Shown here in pieces: positions 44,251 to 54,600 of a stretch of DNA of 64,000 nucleotides (positions are counted from its first letter, which is position 1; the number at the start of each line of letters is the position of its first letter). Source of the stretch: Streptomyces sp. MUM 203J (lineage in GTDB: Bacteria; Actinomycetota; Actinomycetes; Streptomycetales; Streptomycetaceae). The stretch is from assembly GCF_022414595.1 (NCBI RefSeq), contig NZ_JADWYO010000021.1, positions 1 to 64,000 on the forward strand, given 5' to 3'. The notes beneath the pieces are model-generated. The model did no database searches, had not been told where the DNA came from, and saw only the letters and a program-made list of their open reading frames with translations. The position numbers and the translations under genes are program-made.

Positions 44251-46872
44251 TTGCCAGACGAGGTCCAGCCACTCTCCGCCGCGACCCCCGACCAGCGGGC
44301 CGACCAGGCACGGAAGGCCGCGGCGACCTCCGCCACGCCATCCGACCGGCCCGCCGACGCGGCGTCGGCTGCCGAGGGTGCCTCACCCGCCTCCGCCCGC
44401 CCCGCGCCCAAGCCCGCGGCACCGGGCACGGCGCAGCAGGGCGGCCGGTCCGGCAAGGCCCAGCCCAAGCCGGCCCCGCCGGTCAAGCAGGCGCCGCCCG
44501 CCAAGGCAACCCCCGCGAAGCCGAAGCCCGCGGCGCCCCCGGTCAAGCCCGCGCCCCCGGCCCCGGTCCGCTCCAGCGGGTCCTCCAGCCGGGTCCGCGC
44601 GCGCCTCGCCCGTCTCGGAGTGCAGCGCTCCACCACGTACAACCCGGTCCTCGAACCCCTGCTGCGGATCGTCCGCAGCAACGACCCGAAGATCGAGACG
44701 GCCACGCTCCGCCAGATCGAGCAGGCCTACCAGGTCGCGGAACGCTGGCACCGCGGCCAGAAGCGCAAGAGCGGTGACCCCTACATCACCCACCCGCTGG
44801 CCGTCACCACCATCCTGGCCGAACTCGGCATGGATCCCGCCACGCTCATGGCGGGCCTCCTCCACGACACCGTCGAGGACACCGAGTACGGCCTGGAGGA
44901 CCTGCGCCGCGACTTCGGGGACCAGGTCGCCCTCCTCGTCGACGGTGTCACCAAACTCGACAAGGTCAAGTTCGGGGAGGCCGCCCAGGCCGAGACCGTC
45001 CGCAAGATGGTCGTCGCCATGGCCAAGGACCCCCGCGTCCTGGTCATCAAGCTCGCGGACCGCCTGCACAACATGCGCACCATGCGCTATCTCAAGCGTG
45101 AGAAGCAGGAGCAGAAGGCCCGCGAGACCCTGGAGATCTACGCTCCGCTCGCCCACCGCCTGGGCATGAACACCATCAAGTGGGAGCTGGAGGACCTCGC
45201 CTTCGCGATCCTCTACCCCAAGATGTACGACGAGATCGTCCGGCTCGTCGCGGAGCGCGCGCCCAAGCGGGACGAGTACCTCGCGATAGTGACCGACGAG
45301 GTCCAGGCCGACCTGCGGGCCGCCCGCATCAAGGCCACCGTCACCGGACGCCCCAAGCACTACTACAGCGTCTACCAGAAGATGATCGTCCGCGGCCGGG
45401 ACTTCGCGGAGATCTACGACCTGGTCGGCATCCGCGTCCTCGTCGACACCGTCCGCGACTGCTACGCCGCCCTCGGCACCATCCACGCGCGATGGAACCC
45501 GGTCCCCGGCCGGTTCAAGGACTACATCGCGATGCCGAAGTTCAACATGTACCAGTCGCTGCACACGACGGTCATCGGTCCCGGCGGCAAGCCCGTCGAA
45601 CTCCAGATCCGCACGTTCGACATGCACCGCCGCGCCGAATACGGCATCGCCGCGCACTGGAAGTACAAGCAGGAGGCCGTCGCCGGCACCTCCAAGGTGC
45701 GCACCGACACCCCGCGCGCCGGTGGCAAGGGCAAGGACGCCGTCAACGACATGGCGTGGCTGCGGCAGCTCCTGGACTGGCAGAAGGAGACCGAGGACCC
45801 GGGTGAGTTCCTGGAGTCCCTGCGCTTCGACCTGTCCCGCAACGAGGTCTTCGTCTTCACCCCCAAGGGCGATGTCATCGCGCTCCCCGCCGGGGCCACA
45901 CCCGTCGACTTCGCGTACGCCGTCCACACCGAGGTCGGCCACCGGACCATAGGGGCCAGGGTCAACGGCCGTCTCGTGCCGCTGGAGTCCACCCTGGACA
46001 ACGGCGACCTGGTGGAGGTCTTCACCTCCAAGGCCGCGGGTGCCGGACCGTCCCGCGACTGGCTCGGCTTCGTCAAGTCGCCCCGCGCCCGCAACAAGAT
46101 CCGCGCCTGGTTCTCCAAGGAGCGCCGCGACGAGGCCATCGAACAGGGCAAGGACGCCATCGCCCGGGCGATGCGCAAGCAGAACCTGCCGATCCAGCGG
46201 ATCCTCACCGGCGACTCCCTGGTCACCCTCGCGCACGAGATGCGCTACAGCGACATCTCCTCGCTGTACGCGGCGATCGGCGAGGGCCATGTCACAGCGC
46301 AGTCCATCGTCCAGAAGCTCGTCCAGGCCCTCGGCGGCGAGGAGGCCGCGACCGAGGACATCGCGGAGACCGTGCCCCCGGCCCGGGGCCGCGGCAAGCG
46401 GCGCGCCAAGGCCGACCCGGGTGTCGTCGTCAAGGGCGTCGAGGACGTGTGGGTCAAGCTGGCCCGCTGCTGTACGCCCGTACCCGGCGACCCGATCATC
46501 GGCTTCGTCACCCGTGGCAGCGGTGTGTCGGTGCACCGCGCGGACTGTGTGAACGTCGACTCGCTGTCGCAGCAGCCCGAGCGGATCCTGGACGTCGAGT
46601 GGGCGCCCACCCAGTCGTCCGTCTTCCTCGTCGCCATCCAGGTCGAGGCCCTGGACCGCTCGCGGCTGCTCTCGGACGTCACCCGCGTCCTGTCCGACCA
46701 GCACGTCAACATCCTGTCGGCGGCCGTCCAGACGTCCCGGGACCGGGTGGCCACCTCCCGCTTCACCTTCGAGATGGGCGACCCCAAGCACCTGGGGCAC
46801 GTCCTGAAGGCGGTGCGGGGTGTCGAGGGCGTGTACGACGTGTACCGCGTGACATCGGCCCGCAGGCCGTAA
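44251..46872 (+). CDS. relA: Bifunctional (p)ppGpp synthetase/hydrolase
   Basis: An 873-residue long RelA/SpoT protein. An N-terminal Ala/Pro/Lys-rich leader of about 110 residues comes first, then the HD hydrolase ([12 protein letters not shown], near 208), the synthetase ([19 protein letters not shown] and [16 protein letters not shown], about 425-465), TGS (about 530-593) and a C-terminal ACT domain. Both catalytic centres look intact. The start is the rare TTG at 44251 with GAGGAG upstream, and the N-terminus MPDEVQP fits Streptomyces RelA as I recall it; the ATG at 44137 is too far up. It controls growth arrest and antibiotic onset. Confidence 0.97.
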   Translation: MPDEVQPLSAATPDQRADQARKAAATSATPSDRPADAASAAEGASPASARPAPKPAAPGTAQQGGRSGKAQPKPAPPVKQAPPAKATPAKPKPAAPPVKPAPPAPVRSSGSSSRVRARLARLGVQRSTTYNPVLEPLLRIVRSNDPKIETATLRQIEQAYQVAERWHRGQKRKSGDPYITHPLAVTTILAELGMDPATLMAGLLHDTVEDTEYGLEDLRRDFGDQVALLVDGVTKLDKVKFGEAAQAETVRKMVVAMAKDPRVLVIKLADRLHNMRTMRYLKREKQEQKARETLEIYAPLAHRLGMNTIKWELEDLAFAILYPKMYDEIVRLVAERAPKRDEYLAIVTDEVQADLRAARIKATVTGRPKHYYSVYQKMIVRGRDFAEIYDLVGIRVLVDTVRDCYAALGTIHARWNPVPGRFKDYIAMPKFNMYQSLHTTVIGPGGKPVELQIRTFDMHRRAEYGIAAHWKYKQEAVAGTSKVRTDTPRAGGKGKDAVNDMAWLRQLLDWQKETEDPGEFLESLRFDLSRNEVFVFTPKGDVIALPAGATPVDFAYAVHTEVGHRTIGARVNGRLVPLESTLDNGDLVEVFTSKAAGAGPSRDWLGFVKSPRARNKIRAWFSKERRDEAIEQGKDAIARAMRKQNLPIQRILTGDSLVTLAHEMRYSDISSLYAAIGEGHVTAQSIVQKLVQALGGEEAATEDIAETVPPARGRGKRRAKADPGVVVKGVEDVWVKLARCCTPVPGDPIIGFVTRGSGVSVHRADCVNVDSLSQQPERILDVEWAPTQSSVFLVAIQVEALDRSRLLSDVTRVLSDQHVNILSAAVQTSRDRVATSRFTFEMGDPKHLGHVLKAVRGVEGVYDVYRVTSARRP

Positions 46873-46896
46873 CCGGGGCCGCGGGGCGCCGAACGC

Positions 46897-46933
46897 CGAA
46901 GGGCCGGTACGGATGATCCGTACCGGCCCTTCG
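46897..46933. terminator. Bidirectional terminator between relA and the DUF349 gene
   Basis: A palindrome with 18-base arms (46897-46914 and 46916-46933) lies between convergent genes, 25 bases after the relA stop. The centre GGATGATCC gives a small loop. Confidence 0.85.
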
Positions 46934-46972
46934 TACGACTCCCGCCTCAGCCCGGCGCGAGCCGCGGCGGGT

Positions 46973-48202
46973 TCAGCCGCCGAACTCCTGCAGGCCCTTC
47001 AGGGCCTGCTCCAGCAGCGCCTGGCGGCCCTCCAGCTCACGCGAGAGCTTCTCCGCCTTGGCGTCGTTGCCCGCGGCGCGCGCCGCGTCGATCTGCTTGC
47101 GCAGTTTGTCGACGGCCTCCTGGAGCTGGCCCGTCAGACCCGCGGCCCGCGCCCGCGCCTCCGGGTTGGTGCGCCGCCACTCGGTCTCCTCGGCGTCCTG
47201 GAGCGCCCGCTCCACCGCGTGCATCCGCCCCTCGACCTTCGGCCGGGCGTCGCGCGGCACATGGCCGATGGCCTCCCAGCGCTCGTTGATGTCCCGGAAC
47301 GCGGCCCGCGCCGCCTTCAGGTCCGTCACCGGCACCAGCTTCTCGGCCTCGGTGGCCAGCTCCTCCTTCAGCTTGAGGTTCTCCGCCTGCTCCGCGTCCC
47401 GCTCCGCGAACACCGAGGCCCGGGCCGCGAAGAACACGTCCTGGGCACCGCGGAAGCGGTTCCACAGCGCGTCCTCGTGCTCGCGCTGCGCACGGCCTGC
47501 GGCCTTCCACTCGGCCATCAGCTCGCGGTAGCGCGCCGCCGTCGCACCCCAGTCCGTCGAGTCCTGGAGCGACTCGGCCTCCACGACCAGCCGCTCCTTG
47601 ATCCGCCGGGCGTCCTCGCGCTGCGCGTCCAGCTGCGCGAAGTGCGCCTTGCGCCGCTTCGAGAACGCCGACCGGGCATGCGAGAACCGGTGCCACAGCT
47701 CGTCGTCGGACTTGCGGTCCAGCCGGGGCAGGCCCTTCCAGGTGTCCACCAGGGCCCGCAGCCGCTCACCGGCCGCCCGCCACTGCTCGCTCTGCGCCAG
47801 CTGCTCCGCCTCCGCGACCAGCTCCTCCTTGGCGCGCCGCGCCTCCTCGGACTGCCGCGCCTTCTGGGCCTTGCGCTGCTGGCGGCGCGCCTCCACGGTC
47901 TCGACGAGCTTGTCGAGCCGCCTGGCGAGCGCGTCGAGATCCCCGACCGCGTGATGCTCGACCACCTGCGTCCGCAGATGGTCGATCGCGGTCATCGCGT
48001 CCTTCGCGGACAGGTCGGTCGTCTTCACCCGCCGCTCGAGGAGGCCGATCTCCACAACCAAGCCCTCGTACTTGCGCTCGAAGTAGGCCAGGGCCTCCTC
48101 AGGACTGCCCGCCTGCCACGATCCGACGACCTTCTCGCCATCGGCGGTACGCACGTACACGGTGCCCGTCTCGTCGACGCGGCCCCACGGGTCGCTGCTC
48201 AC
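46973..48202 (-). CDS. DUF349 helical-repeat protein
   Basis: A 409-residue, almost entirely alpha-helical protein with repeats of the DUF349 type (LWHRFSHARSAFSKRRK, LWNRFRGAQDVFFAARA, and W at regular intervals). The N-terminal 60 residues are beta-like (GRVDETGTVYVRTADGE). It has long coiled-coil potential at about 290-409. No enzyme motif is seen and the role of DUF349 proteins is not established. The GTG start has GGAGGAGG upstream. Confidence 0.85.
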   Translation of the reverse strand: MSSDPWGRVDETGTVYVRTADGEKVVGSWQAGSPEEALAYFERKYEGLVVEIGLLERRVKTTDLSAKDAMTAIDHLRTQVVEHHAVGDLDALARRLDKLVETVEARRQQRKAQKARQSEEARRAKEELVAEAEQLAQSEQWRAAGERLRALVDTWKGLPRLDRKSDDELWHRFSHARSAFSKRRKAHFAQLDAQREDARRIKERLVVEAESLQDSTDWGATAARYRELMAEWKAAGRAQREHEDALWNRFRGAQDVFFAARASVFAERDAEQAENLKLKEELATEAEKLVPVTDLKAARAAFRDINERWEAIGHVPRDARPKVEGRMHAVERALQDAEETEWRRTNPEARARAAGLTGQLQEAVDKLRKQIDAARAAGNDAKAEKLSRELEGRQALLEQALKGLQEFGG

Positions 48203-48298
48203 GACGCCTCCTCCACATGATGCCGCTGAGGGGGCCGTCGACCCCCTGGGCATCGTCCACAGTTTCCTGGGACGGGCCTCGCCCGCCCTCCACGGCCC

Positions 48299-48327
48299 GC
48301 GTACCGGGTCCGAGGGACCCCGTACGC
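48299..48327 (-). terminator. Hairpin downstream of the cyclophilin gene
   Basis: Arms of 13 bases with one mismatch (48299-48311 with 48315-48327) lie about 95 bases beyond the cyclophilin stop and 97 bases before the DUF349 start on the minus strand. Confidence 0.5.
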
Positions 48328-48421
48328 GCTGCACAACGCCAATCTAGGCGAACGGCCGCCCGGCTGTCCGCACTCAGCGCCACCGAATTGCCCCGCATTC
48401 CCGTAGAGGAACGCGGGAGGC

Positions 48422-49210
48422 TCATTTCCTGGTGACGGTTGCCTTTTCAATGGTCACGGGCTTCTTCGGCCTGCCGTCGCCCGCCGTGCCCTCGGCGCCG
48501 CCCTCGGCGACCTCCCGCACGGCCTTCAGGCCCGCCTCGTCCATGGTGCCGAACGGCGTGTAACCGGGTGGCAGCCGACTGTCCTCGTACACCAGGAAGA
48601 ACTGGCTGCCCGCCGTGTCCGGGCCGCTGTTCGCCATGGCGACGGTCCCGGCCTTGTACGTGACGGTGCCGTCGGTCCCGGCCTTGCCGAGCGCGTCCAG
48701 GTTCTCGTCGGGCAGGTCGTAGCCCGGGCCGCCGTAGCCGTCGCCCTGCGGGTCGCCGCACTGCAGCACGGAGATGGGGGCCGGCGCGGTCGTCAGCCGG
48801 TGGCACGCGGTGCCGTCGAAGTACTTCTGGTCCGCGAGGTACTGGAACGAGTTCACCGTGCGAGGCGTCTTCGCCGCGTCCATCGCGATCGTGATGTCGC
48901 CCCGGTTCGTCCTGAGCTCCATCGTGTACTTCGCCTTCCGGTCGACCGCCATCGACGGCTCGGGCGACGAGGCGGGCCCGCTGGTGGCCGGGTCGGCGCT
49001 CGCACCCGCGGCGCCCTCGCCGTCCTTGTCGCCGCCGCTCAGCACGCCCGTCGCGTACGCGCCCGCGCTCGCGGCGAGGGCGACGGTGAGGGCCGCCGCG
49101 ATCACCGCGTTGCGGCGCTTGGCCTTCCGGCGGGCCTCCTCCTGCCGCTGCCGCTGCCGCTCGAGCTTCTTCCTGGCGAGCTGCCGCCGCCGCTGATCGC
49201 TGCTGACCAC
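48422..49210 (-). CDS. Membrane-anchored cyclophilin-type peptidyl-prolyl isomerase
   Basis: A 262-residue protein. The N-terminus is very basic (RRRQLARKKLERQRQRQEE), then one membrane helix (about 34-53), a linker of about 35 residues and an extracytoplasmic cyclophilin domain with MELRTNRGDITIAM, TVNSFQYLADQKYFDGTACHR and MANSGPDTAGSQFFLVYED. It likely helps fold exported proteins; the neighbourhood order relA-ppi-MBL-hisS is conserved in mycobacteria. The GTG start has GAGGAGA upstream. Confidence 0.92.
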   Translation of the reverse strand: MVSSDQRRRQLARKKLERQRQRQEEARRKAKRRNAVIAAALTVALAASAGAYATGVLSGGDKDGEGAAGASADPATSGPASSPEPSMAVDRKAKYTMELRTNRGDITIAMDAAKTPRTVNSFQYLADQKYFDGTACHRLTTAPAPISVLQCGDPQGDGYGGPGYDLPDENLDALGKAGTDGTVTYKAGTVAMANSGPDTAGSQFFLVYEDSRLPPGYTPFGTMDEAGLKAVREVAEGGAEGTAGDGRPKKPVTIEKATVTRK

Positions 49211-49356
49211 CGGGTGTCTCTCCTCGTGGGCTCTGGTCGGTTTCGTACCGGGGCTTGTGTGCCCCGTACCGTATACGGGTTGGCCCGGGAAGGAGCAGCG
49301 CCGGTACCCTCTGATCTGCTGCATTCTTCCTGCCGGACGACTATCTGAGGACGATC

Positions 49357-50064
49357 GTGCTTATTGCCGGGTTCCCCGCCGGGGCCTGGGGGACCAACTG
49401 CTATCTGGTCGCCCCCGCCACAGGTGAGGAGTGCGTGATCATCGACCCGGGCCACCAGGCCGCCCAGGGGGTCGAGGAGACGCTGAAGAAGCATCGGCTC
49501 AAGCCCGTCGCCGTCGTGCTCACGCACGGCCACCTCGACCATGTCGCCTCGGTCGTCCCGGTCTGCGGCGCCCACGACGTGCCCGCCTGGATCCACCCGG
49601 CCGACCGCTACATGATGAGCGACCCCGAGAAGGCGCTCGGCCGTTCCATCGGCACGCAGCTCATGGGGGAGCTGACCGTGGGCGAACCGGACGACGTCCA
49701 CGAGCTGACCGACGGCGCCGCACTGGAGCTGGCCGGTCTGGAGCTGACCGTCGCGCACGCGCCCGGCCATACCAAGGGGTCGGTGACGTTCAGGCTCCCG
49801 GAGACCTCGGACATCCCGTCCGTGTTCTTCTCCGGCGACCTGCTCTTCGCCGGCTCCGTCGGACGCACCGACCTGCCCGGCGGTGACATGGACGAGATGC
49901 TCGGCTCGCTGGCCCGTGTGTGCCTGCCGCTCGACGACTCGACCGTGGTGCTGTCCGGACACGGCCCCCAGACGACCATCGGCCAGGAGCGCGCCACCAA
50001 CCCCTATCTGCGGCAGGTGGCCGCCGGCCTCGGGAGCGCCGCCGCTCCCCGACGAGGAATGTGA
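49357..50064 (+). CDS. MBL-fold metallo-hydrolase (glyoxalase II-like)
   Basis: A 235-residue metallo-beta-lactamase-fold protein with [10 protein letters not shown] (metal site), [29 protein letters not shown] and [10 protein letters not shown] in family order. It is of the glyoxalase II/YcbL type, probably hydrolysing a thioester. The GTG start follows GAGGA. It lies 11 bases before hisS and divergent from the cyclophilin gene. Confidence 0.9.
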   Translation: MLIAGFPAGAWGTNCYLVAPATGEECVIIDPGHQAAQGVEETLKKHRLKPVAVVLTHGHLDHVASVVPVCGAHDVPAWIHPADRYMMSDPEKALGRSIGTQLMGELTVGEPDDVHELTDGAALELAGLELTVAHAPGHTKGSVTFRLPETSDIPSVFFSGDLLFAGSVGRTDLPGGDMDEMLGSLARVCLPLDDSTVVLSGHGPQTTIGQERATNPYLRQVAAGLGSAAAPRRGM

Positions 50065-50075
50065 CGAGAGACTTC

Positions 50076-51338
50076 GTGAACACCTTCAAGGCCCCCAAGG
50101 GCACCTACGACCTCCTGCCCCCCGATTCCGCCACCTTCCTGGCCGTGCGCGAGGCGATCGCCGCGCCGCTGCGGAACTCCGGGTACGGCTACATCGAGAC
50201 GCCCGGCTTCGAGAACATCGAGCTGTTCGCACGTGGTGTGGGCGAGTCCACGGACATCGTGACGAAGGAGATGTACGCCTTCGAGACGAAGGGCGGCGAC
50301 AGGCTGGCCCTGCGCCCCGAAGGCACGGCGTCCGTGCTGCGTGCCGCCCTGGAGGCCAACCTCCACAAGACCGGCAACCTCCCCGTCAAGCTCTGGTACT
50401 CCGGCTCGTACTACCGCTACGAGCGCCCGCAGAAGGGCCGCTACCGCCACTTCTCCCAGGTGGGCGCCGAGGCGATCGGTGCCGAGGACCCGGCGCTCGA
50501 CGCCGAGCTGATCATCCTGGCCGACCAGGCGTACCGCTCGCTGGGCCTGCGGAACTTCCGCATCCTGCTGAACAGCCTCGGGGACAAGGAGTGCCGCCCC
50601 GTCTACCGGGCGGCCCTCCAGGAGTTCCTGCGCGGCCTCGACCTGGACGAGGACACCCGGCGGCGCATCGACATCAACCCCCTGCGCGTCCTCGACGACA
50701 AGCGTGCCGAGGTGCAGAAGCAGCTGGACGGCGCCCCGCTGCTCTCGGACTACCTGTGCGACGCCTGCCGGGCGTACCACAAGGAGGTACGCGAGCTGCT
50801 GTCGGCGGCGGGTGTCGTGTTCGAGGACGACGTGAAGCTGGTGCGTGGCCTCGACTACTACACGCGGACGACGTTCGAGTTCGTCCACGACGGTCTCGGC
50901 TCCCAGTCCGCGGTGGGCGGCGGCGGCCGTTACGACGGCCTGTCCGAGATGATCGGCGGCCCGGCCCTCCCGTCCGTCGGCTGGGCTCTCGGCGTGGACC
51001 GCACGGTGCTGGCGCTGGAGGCGGAGGGCGTCGAGCTGGACATCCCGGCGAGCACCAGTGTGTATGCCGTGGCCCTGGGCGACGAGGCCAAGCAGCGCCT
51101 GTTCGCGCTGGTGACGGAGCTGCGCAAGGCCGGTGTCGCCACGGACATGGCCTACGGCGGCAAGAGCATGAAGGCCGGCATGAAGAACGCCAACCGCTCC
51201 GGTGCCCGTTTCGCGGTGATCGCCGGCGAGCGTGACCTCGCGGAGGGCGTCGTCCAGCTCAAGGACATGGAATCCGGCGGGCAGGAGGCGGTCGCCATGG
51301 ACGCGGTCGTGACACTGCTGAAGGACAAGCTGGTCTGA
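50076..51338 (+). CDS. hisS: Histidyl-tRNA synthetase
   Basis: A 420-residue class II synthetase with [46 protein letters not shown], the histidine-specific [13 protein letters not shown] and GGGGRYDGL, and a C-terminal anticodon domain. The GTG at 50076 gives the usual N-terminus with GAGAG upstream; GTG 50061 is an alternative. It starts 11 bases after the MBL gene. Confidence 0.97.
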   Translation: MNTFKAPKGTYDLLPPDSATFLAVREAIAAPLRNSGYGYIETPGFENIELFARGVGESTDIVTKEMYAFETKGGDRLALRPEGTASVLRAALEANLHKTGNLPVKLWYSGSYYRYERPQKGRYRHFSQVGAEAIGAEDPALDAELIILADQAYRSLGLRNFRILLNSLGDKECRPVYRAALQEFLRGLDLDEDTRRRIDINPLRVLDDKRAEVQKQLDGAPLLSDYLCDACRAYHKEVRELLSAAGVVFEDDVKLVRGLDYYTRTTFEFVHDGLGSQSAVGGGGRYDGLSEMIGGPALPSVGWALGVDRTVLALEAEGVELDIPASTSVYAVALGDEAKQRLFALVTELRKAGVATDMAYGGKSMKAGMKNANRSGARFAVIAGERDLAEGVVQLKDMESGGQEAVAMDAVVTLLKDKLV

Positions 51339-51364
51339 CCCACGCGCGCGTGGAGACGGAACCG

Positions 51365-51392
51365 AGGGCGGGCACCCCAGGGTGCCCGCCCT
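51365..51392 (+). terminator. Terminator of hisS
   Basis: A perfect 12-bp stem (51365-51376 with 51381-51392), loop CCAG, ending in TTTCCC, lies 26 bases after the stop. Confidence 0.85.
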
Positions 51393-51545
51393 TTCCCGTA
51401 CCCCTTGGGCCCCCGCCGTGGCCGAAGGTCCCTCCTTATGCCAACCGAACGGCGGAGCAGGCTCCTTGTCCGGCAGAATGACCACGGCTTCGGCCACCCG
51501 ACAGCAGTCCGCCCACCACTTCACCCACTCGACGGAACGGCCGGT

Positions 51546-52166
51546 ATGACGACGAAAGCAGCAGTTGACGACGTGTCCTCGGGCTCCCGCACCTTCGGTG
51601 CGAGCCGGGCGTTCGCCTGGATGCTGGTCGTCACGGGCGCGGCGGGGCTGCTCGCCGCGTGGGTGATCACGATCGACAAGTTCAAGCTGCTGGAGGACCC
51701 GGACTTCACCCCGGGCTGCAGCCTTAACCCGGTCGTCTCCTGCGGCAGCATCATGGAGAGCGAGCAGGCCTCGGTGTTCGGCTTCCCGAACCCGATGATC
51801 GGCCTGGTCGCCTACTCCGTGGTCATCGCCATCGGTGTGGGGCTGCTGGCCGGCGCACGCTACCGGCGGTGGTACTGGCTCGGTCTGAACGCGGGCACGC
51901 TCTTCGGTGTCGGCTTCTGCATGTGGCTGATGTGGCAGTCCCTGTACGTGATCGGCGCCCTGTGCCTGTGGTGCAATCTCGCCTGGGTCGCGACCATCGT
52001 CATGTTCTGGTACGTGACCTCGTACAACGTCCGCAACGGGATGCTGCCCGCGCCCGGCTGGCTGCGGCGTTTCCTCGACGAGTTCACCTGGCTCCTGCCC
52101 GTCCTGCACATCGGGATCATCGGGATGCTGATCCTGACCCGCTGGTGGGACTTCTGGACCAGCTGA
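51546..52166 (+). CDS. Vitamin K epoxide reductase-family protein (VKOR)
   Basis: A 206-residue membrane protein with about five helices. The active-site CxxC is Cys140-Cys143 ([10 protein letters not shown]), and the loop pair is Cys58 and Cys66 ([16 protein letters not shown]). Bacterial VKOR reoxidises a DsbA-like enzyme with quinone and supports disulfide formation outside the cell. No DsbA partner is fused or adjacent. ATG 51546 is chosen by homology to the N-terminus; no strong ribosome site precedes it. Confidence 0.93.
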   Translation: MTTKAAVDDVSSGSRTFGASRAFAWMLVVTGAAGLLAAWVITIDKFKLLEDPDFTPGCSLNPVVSCGSIMESEQASVFGFPNPMIGLVAYSVVIAIGVGLLAGARYRRWYWLGLNAGTLFGVGFCMWLMWQSLYVIGALCLWCNLAWVATIVMFWYVTSYNVRNGMLPAPGWLRRFLDEFTWLLPVLHIGIIGMLILTRWWDFWTS

Positions 52167-52210
52167 CCGGCCCGTCGGGACTGTCGGCGGGCTGGCATAG
52201 GCTTCATGCC

Positions 52211-53584
52211 GTGGAGCCCGACCTTTTCACCGCCGCAGCCGAGGAACGCCAGGAGAAGGACCCGACCAGCAGCCCTCTGGCGGTCCGGATGCGCCCGCGC
52301 ACCCTGGACGAGGTCGTCGGCCAGCAGCATCTGCTGAAGCCCGGCTCGCCGCTGCGGCGGCTGGTGGGGGAGGGCGGCGGAGGCCCGGCCGGGTCCTCGT
52401 CCGTGATCCTGTGGGGCCCGCCCGGCATCGGCAAGACCACGCTCGCGTATGTGGTGTCGAAGGCCACCAACAAGCGGTTCGTGGAACTTTCCGCGATCAC
52501 GGCGGGGGTGAAGGAGGTCCGGGCCGTCATCGACGGCGCCCGGCGCGCGGCCGGCGGTTTCGGCAAGGAGACCGTCCTGTTCCTGGACGAGATCCACCGC
52601 TTCAGCAAGGCACAGCAGGACTCGCTGCTGCCGGCCGTGGAGAACCGCTGGGTGACGCTGATCGCCGCGACGACGGAGAACCCGTACTTCTCGGTGATCT
52701 CGCCCCTGCTGTCCCGCTCGCTGCTGCTCACTCTGGAGCCGCTCACCGACGACGACCTGCGCGGGCTGCTGAGGCGCGCACTGGGCGAGGAGCGGGGTCT
52801 GGGCGGTGCCGTGGAGCTGCCGCAGGACGCGGAGGCGCATCTGCTGCGGATCGCCGGAGGGGACGCGCGGCGGGCGCTGACCGCGCTGGAGGCGGCGGCC
52901 GGGTCGGCCCTCGCGAAGGGCGAACCGGAGATCACGCTCGCCACCCTGGAGGAGACCGTCGACCGGGCGGCCGTGAAGTACGACCGGGCGGGAGACCAGC
53001 ACTACGACGTGGCGAGCGCGCTGATCAAGTCGATCCGCGGCTCCGACGTGGACGCGGCACTGCACTATCTGGCCCGCATGATCGAGGCGGGGGAGGACCC
53101 GCGGTTCATCGCGCGGCGGCTGATGATCTCCGCGAGCGAGGACATCGGGCTCGCGGACCCGACGGCTCTTCCGCTGGCGGTGGCGGCGGCGCAGGCAGTG
53201 GCGATGATCGGTTTCCCGGAGGCGGCGCTCACCCTGAGCCACGCCACGATCGCTCTCGCCCTGGCCCCCAAGTCCAACGCGGCGACCACCGCGATCCAGG
53301 CGGCCCAGGCGGACGTACGCGCCGGACTGTCCGGCCCGGTCCCGGCGCACCTGCGCGACGGGCACTACCGGGGCGCCGCCGAGCTGGGCCACGCCCGGGG
53401 GTATGTGTACCCGCACGACGTGCCGGGCGCGATCGCGGCGCAGCAGTACGCGCCGGACGGCGTCCAGGGCAGGCGCTACTACCAGCCGACCCGCTACGGG
53501 GCGGAGGCGCGGTACGCGGACGTGGTGGAGAAGGTCCGCGAGCGCCTCGGCGACGAGGGCACGGGCTCGGCCGCGGCGCGGTGA
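52211..53584 (+). CDS. rarA: Replication-associated recombination AAA+ ATPase RarA
   Basis: A 457-residue AAA+ protein of the RarA/MgsA/WRNIP family that acts at stalled forks. It has VVGQQHLL, Walker [10 protein letters not shown], Walker [22 protein letters not shown], sensor [11 protein letters not shown] and the C-terminal tetramer domain with [12 protein letters not shown]. The GTG start has no ribosome site; TAGGCT lies seven bases upstream, so a leaderless mRNA is plausible. Confidence 0.95.
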   Translation: MEPDLFTAAAEERQEKDPTSSPLAVRMRPRTLDEVVGQQHLLKPGSPLRRLVGEGGGGPAGSSSVILWGPPGIGKTTLAYVVSKATNKRFVELSAITAGVKEVRAVIDGARRAAGGFGKETVLFLDEIHRFSKAQQDSLLPAVENRWVTLIAATTENPYFSVISPLLSRSLLLTLEPLTDDDLRGLLRRALGEERGLGGAVELPQDAEAHLLRIAGGDARRALTALEAAAGSALAKGEPEITLATLEETVDRAAVKYDRAGDQHYDVASALIKSIRGSDVDAALHYLARMIEAGEDPRFIARRLMISASEDIGLADPTALPLAVAAAQAVAMIGFPEAALTLSHATIALALAPKSNAATTAIQAAQADVRAGLSGPVPAHLRDGHYRGAAELGHARGYVYPHDVPGAIAAQQYAPDGVQGRRYYQPTRYGAEARYADVVEKVRERLGDEGTGSAAAR

Positions 53585-53597
53585 GGGTACGGCGGGC

Positions 53598-53619
53598 CGG
53601 ACCCCGCGGTGCGGGTCCG
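53598..53619. terminator. Hairpin between convergent rarA and the DUF2470 gene
   Basis: CGGACC/GGTCCG arms with a partly paired C/G-rich centre lie 14 bases after the rarA stop. Confidence 0.5.
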
Positions 53620-53635
53620 ATCCGCGGGGCGCGCC

Positions 53636-54400
53636 TCAGCCGTCCCGGGCTTCGCGGTTCCGGCGCCCGGCCGGATCCTGTCCGGAAGCCTCCTCGGCCG
53701 CGTCGAACAGGGCCTGCATGGCCCGGCGCAGCCGGGTCACCTCCCGTACCGGCTCCGGGAAGTCGAAGCGCGCGTCGAACACCCCGCCCCCGGCGGCCCG
53801 GCAGCGCACCCGCAGCCCGAAACTGTCCAGCGCCAGCGGCACCACCCGTCGCACGGGCGGGTCGGTACGGGCCCGGTCGCGCCCCAGCAGGGAGGCCAGC
53901 GCGAGCATCCGGTCGCCGTGCGCGGCGGCCAGGTGCTGGAGCAGTTCCGCCTCGTGCCGCCGCAGCGGGTCGGGCCGGGCGCCGGCGAAAGCCTCGGTGT
54001 CGACGGGCCCGGAGCCCCACAGATCGTCCACGTACAGGTCGCCCACCTCCAGGCGCAGCATCATCTGGCCGGGCTCGGCCAGGCCGGGCTGTGAGGTGAG
54101 CCACCCGCGGACCCGGGCGCGGGCGCGGATCCGGTGGGGGACGGCGACGGGTGCCACGTCCGTCAGCTCCAGTTCGGCGGGCAGTTCGTCGTCCTGGGCG
54201 TGGGTGGCGGCCCGTACGGCGGGGGAGTCGGCCGGGTAGAGCAGCAGGATCTCGCCGTCGCCGCCGACGGTGCGGGCCTCGGGCGACAGCGGGTCGGCCG
54301 GGAGCCGGTCGGGGGCGGGGGCGCAGGCCCCGGGGATCAGCAGGGTCGCGGAGCATGTACTCTGTACGAGAGTTCGTGTGCGCTCGGCTGCTGACGGCAT
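53636..54400 (-). CDS. DUF2470-domain protein
   Basis: A 254-residue protein beginning MPSAAERTRTLVQSTCSA. The C-terminal half contains the DUF2470 pattern (LLQHLAAAHGDRMLALASL then VPLALDSFGLRVRC), a domain found attached to haem-utilisation and haem-oxygenase-like proteins. ATG 54400 is chosen because codon bias drops sharply upstream. However ATG 54544, in frame 48 codons earlier, has an ideal AAGGAG five bases upstream, so a 302-residue form is possible. An iron box lies just upstream of that site, so iron control is likely. Confidence 0.75.
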   Translation of the reverse strand: MPSAAERTRTLVQSTCSATLLIPGACAPAPDRLPADPLSPEARTVGGDGEILLLYPADSPAVRAATHAQDDELPAELELTDVAPVAVPHRIRARARVRGWLTSQPGLAEPGQMMLRLEVGDLYVDDLWGSGPVDTEAFAGARPDPLRRHEAELLQHLAAAHGDRMLALASLLGRDRARTDPPVRRVVPLALDSFGLRVRCRAAGGGVFDARFDFPEPVREVTRLRRAMQALFDAAEEASGQDPAGRRNREARDG

Positions 54401-54558
54401 CCGGGCGGTTTCAAGTCCGCTGGGACGCGGCTGACCATGAGCTGATCGGACCTCCGTCACACCGGCGCCCTGCTGAGAAGCAGAAGGGGTGTCGTTCTCT
54501 GTGCTGCTGTCTGTGATGCGCGTGGTGTTCCCCGGGCGAGACATGCGATCTCCTTGAG

Positions 54559-54577
54559 TAAGGTGAGCCTAACCTAA
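54559..54577. promoter_or_regulatory. Candidate iron box (DtxR/IdeR/DmdR type)
   Basis: On the minus strand the 19 bases TTAGGTTAGGCTCACCTTA match the consensus TTAGGTTAGGCTAACCTAA at 17 positions. It lies 24 bases before the rpsD start and 15 bases before an AAGGAG-preceded ATG on the other strand. Confidence 0.75.
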
Positions 54578-54600
54578 CCTATTTCGGAGGTCTGGAGAAC

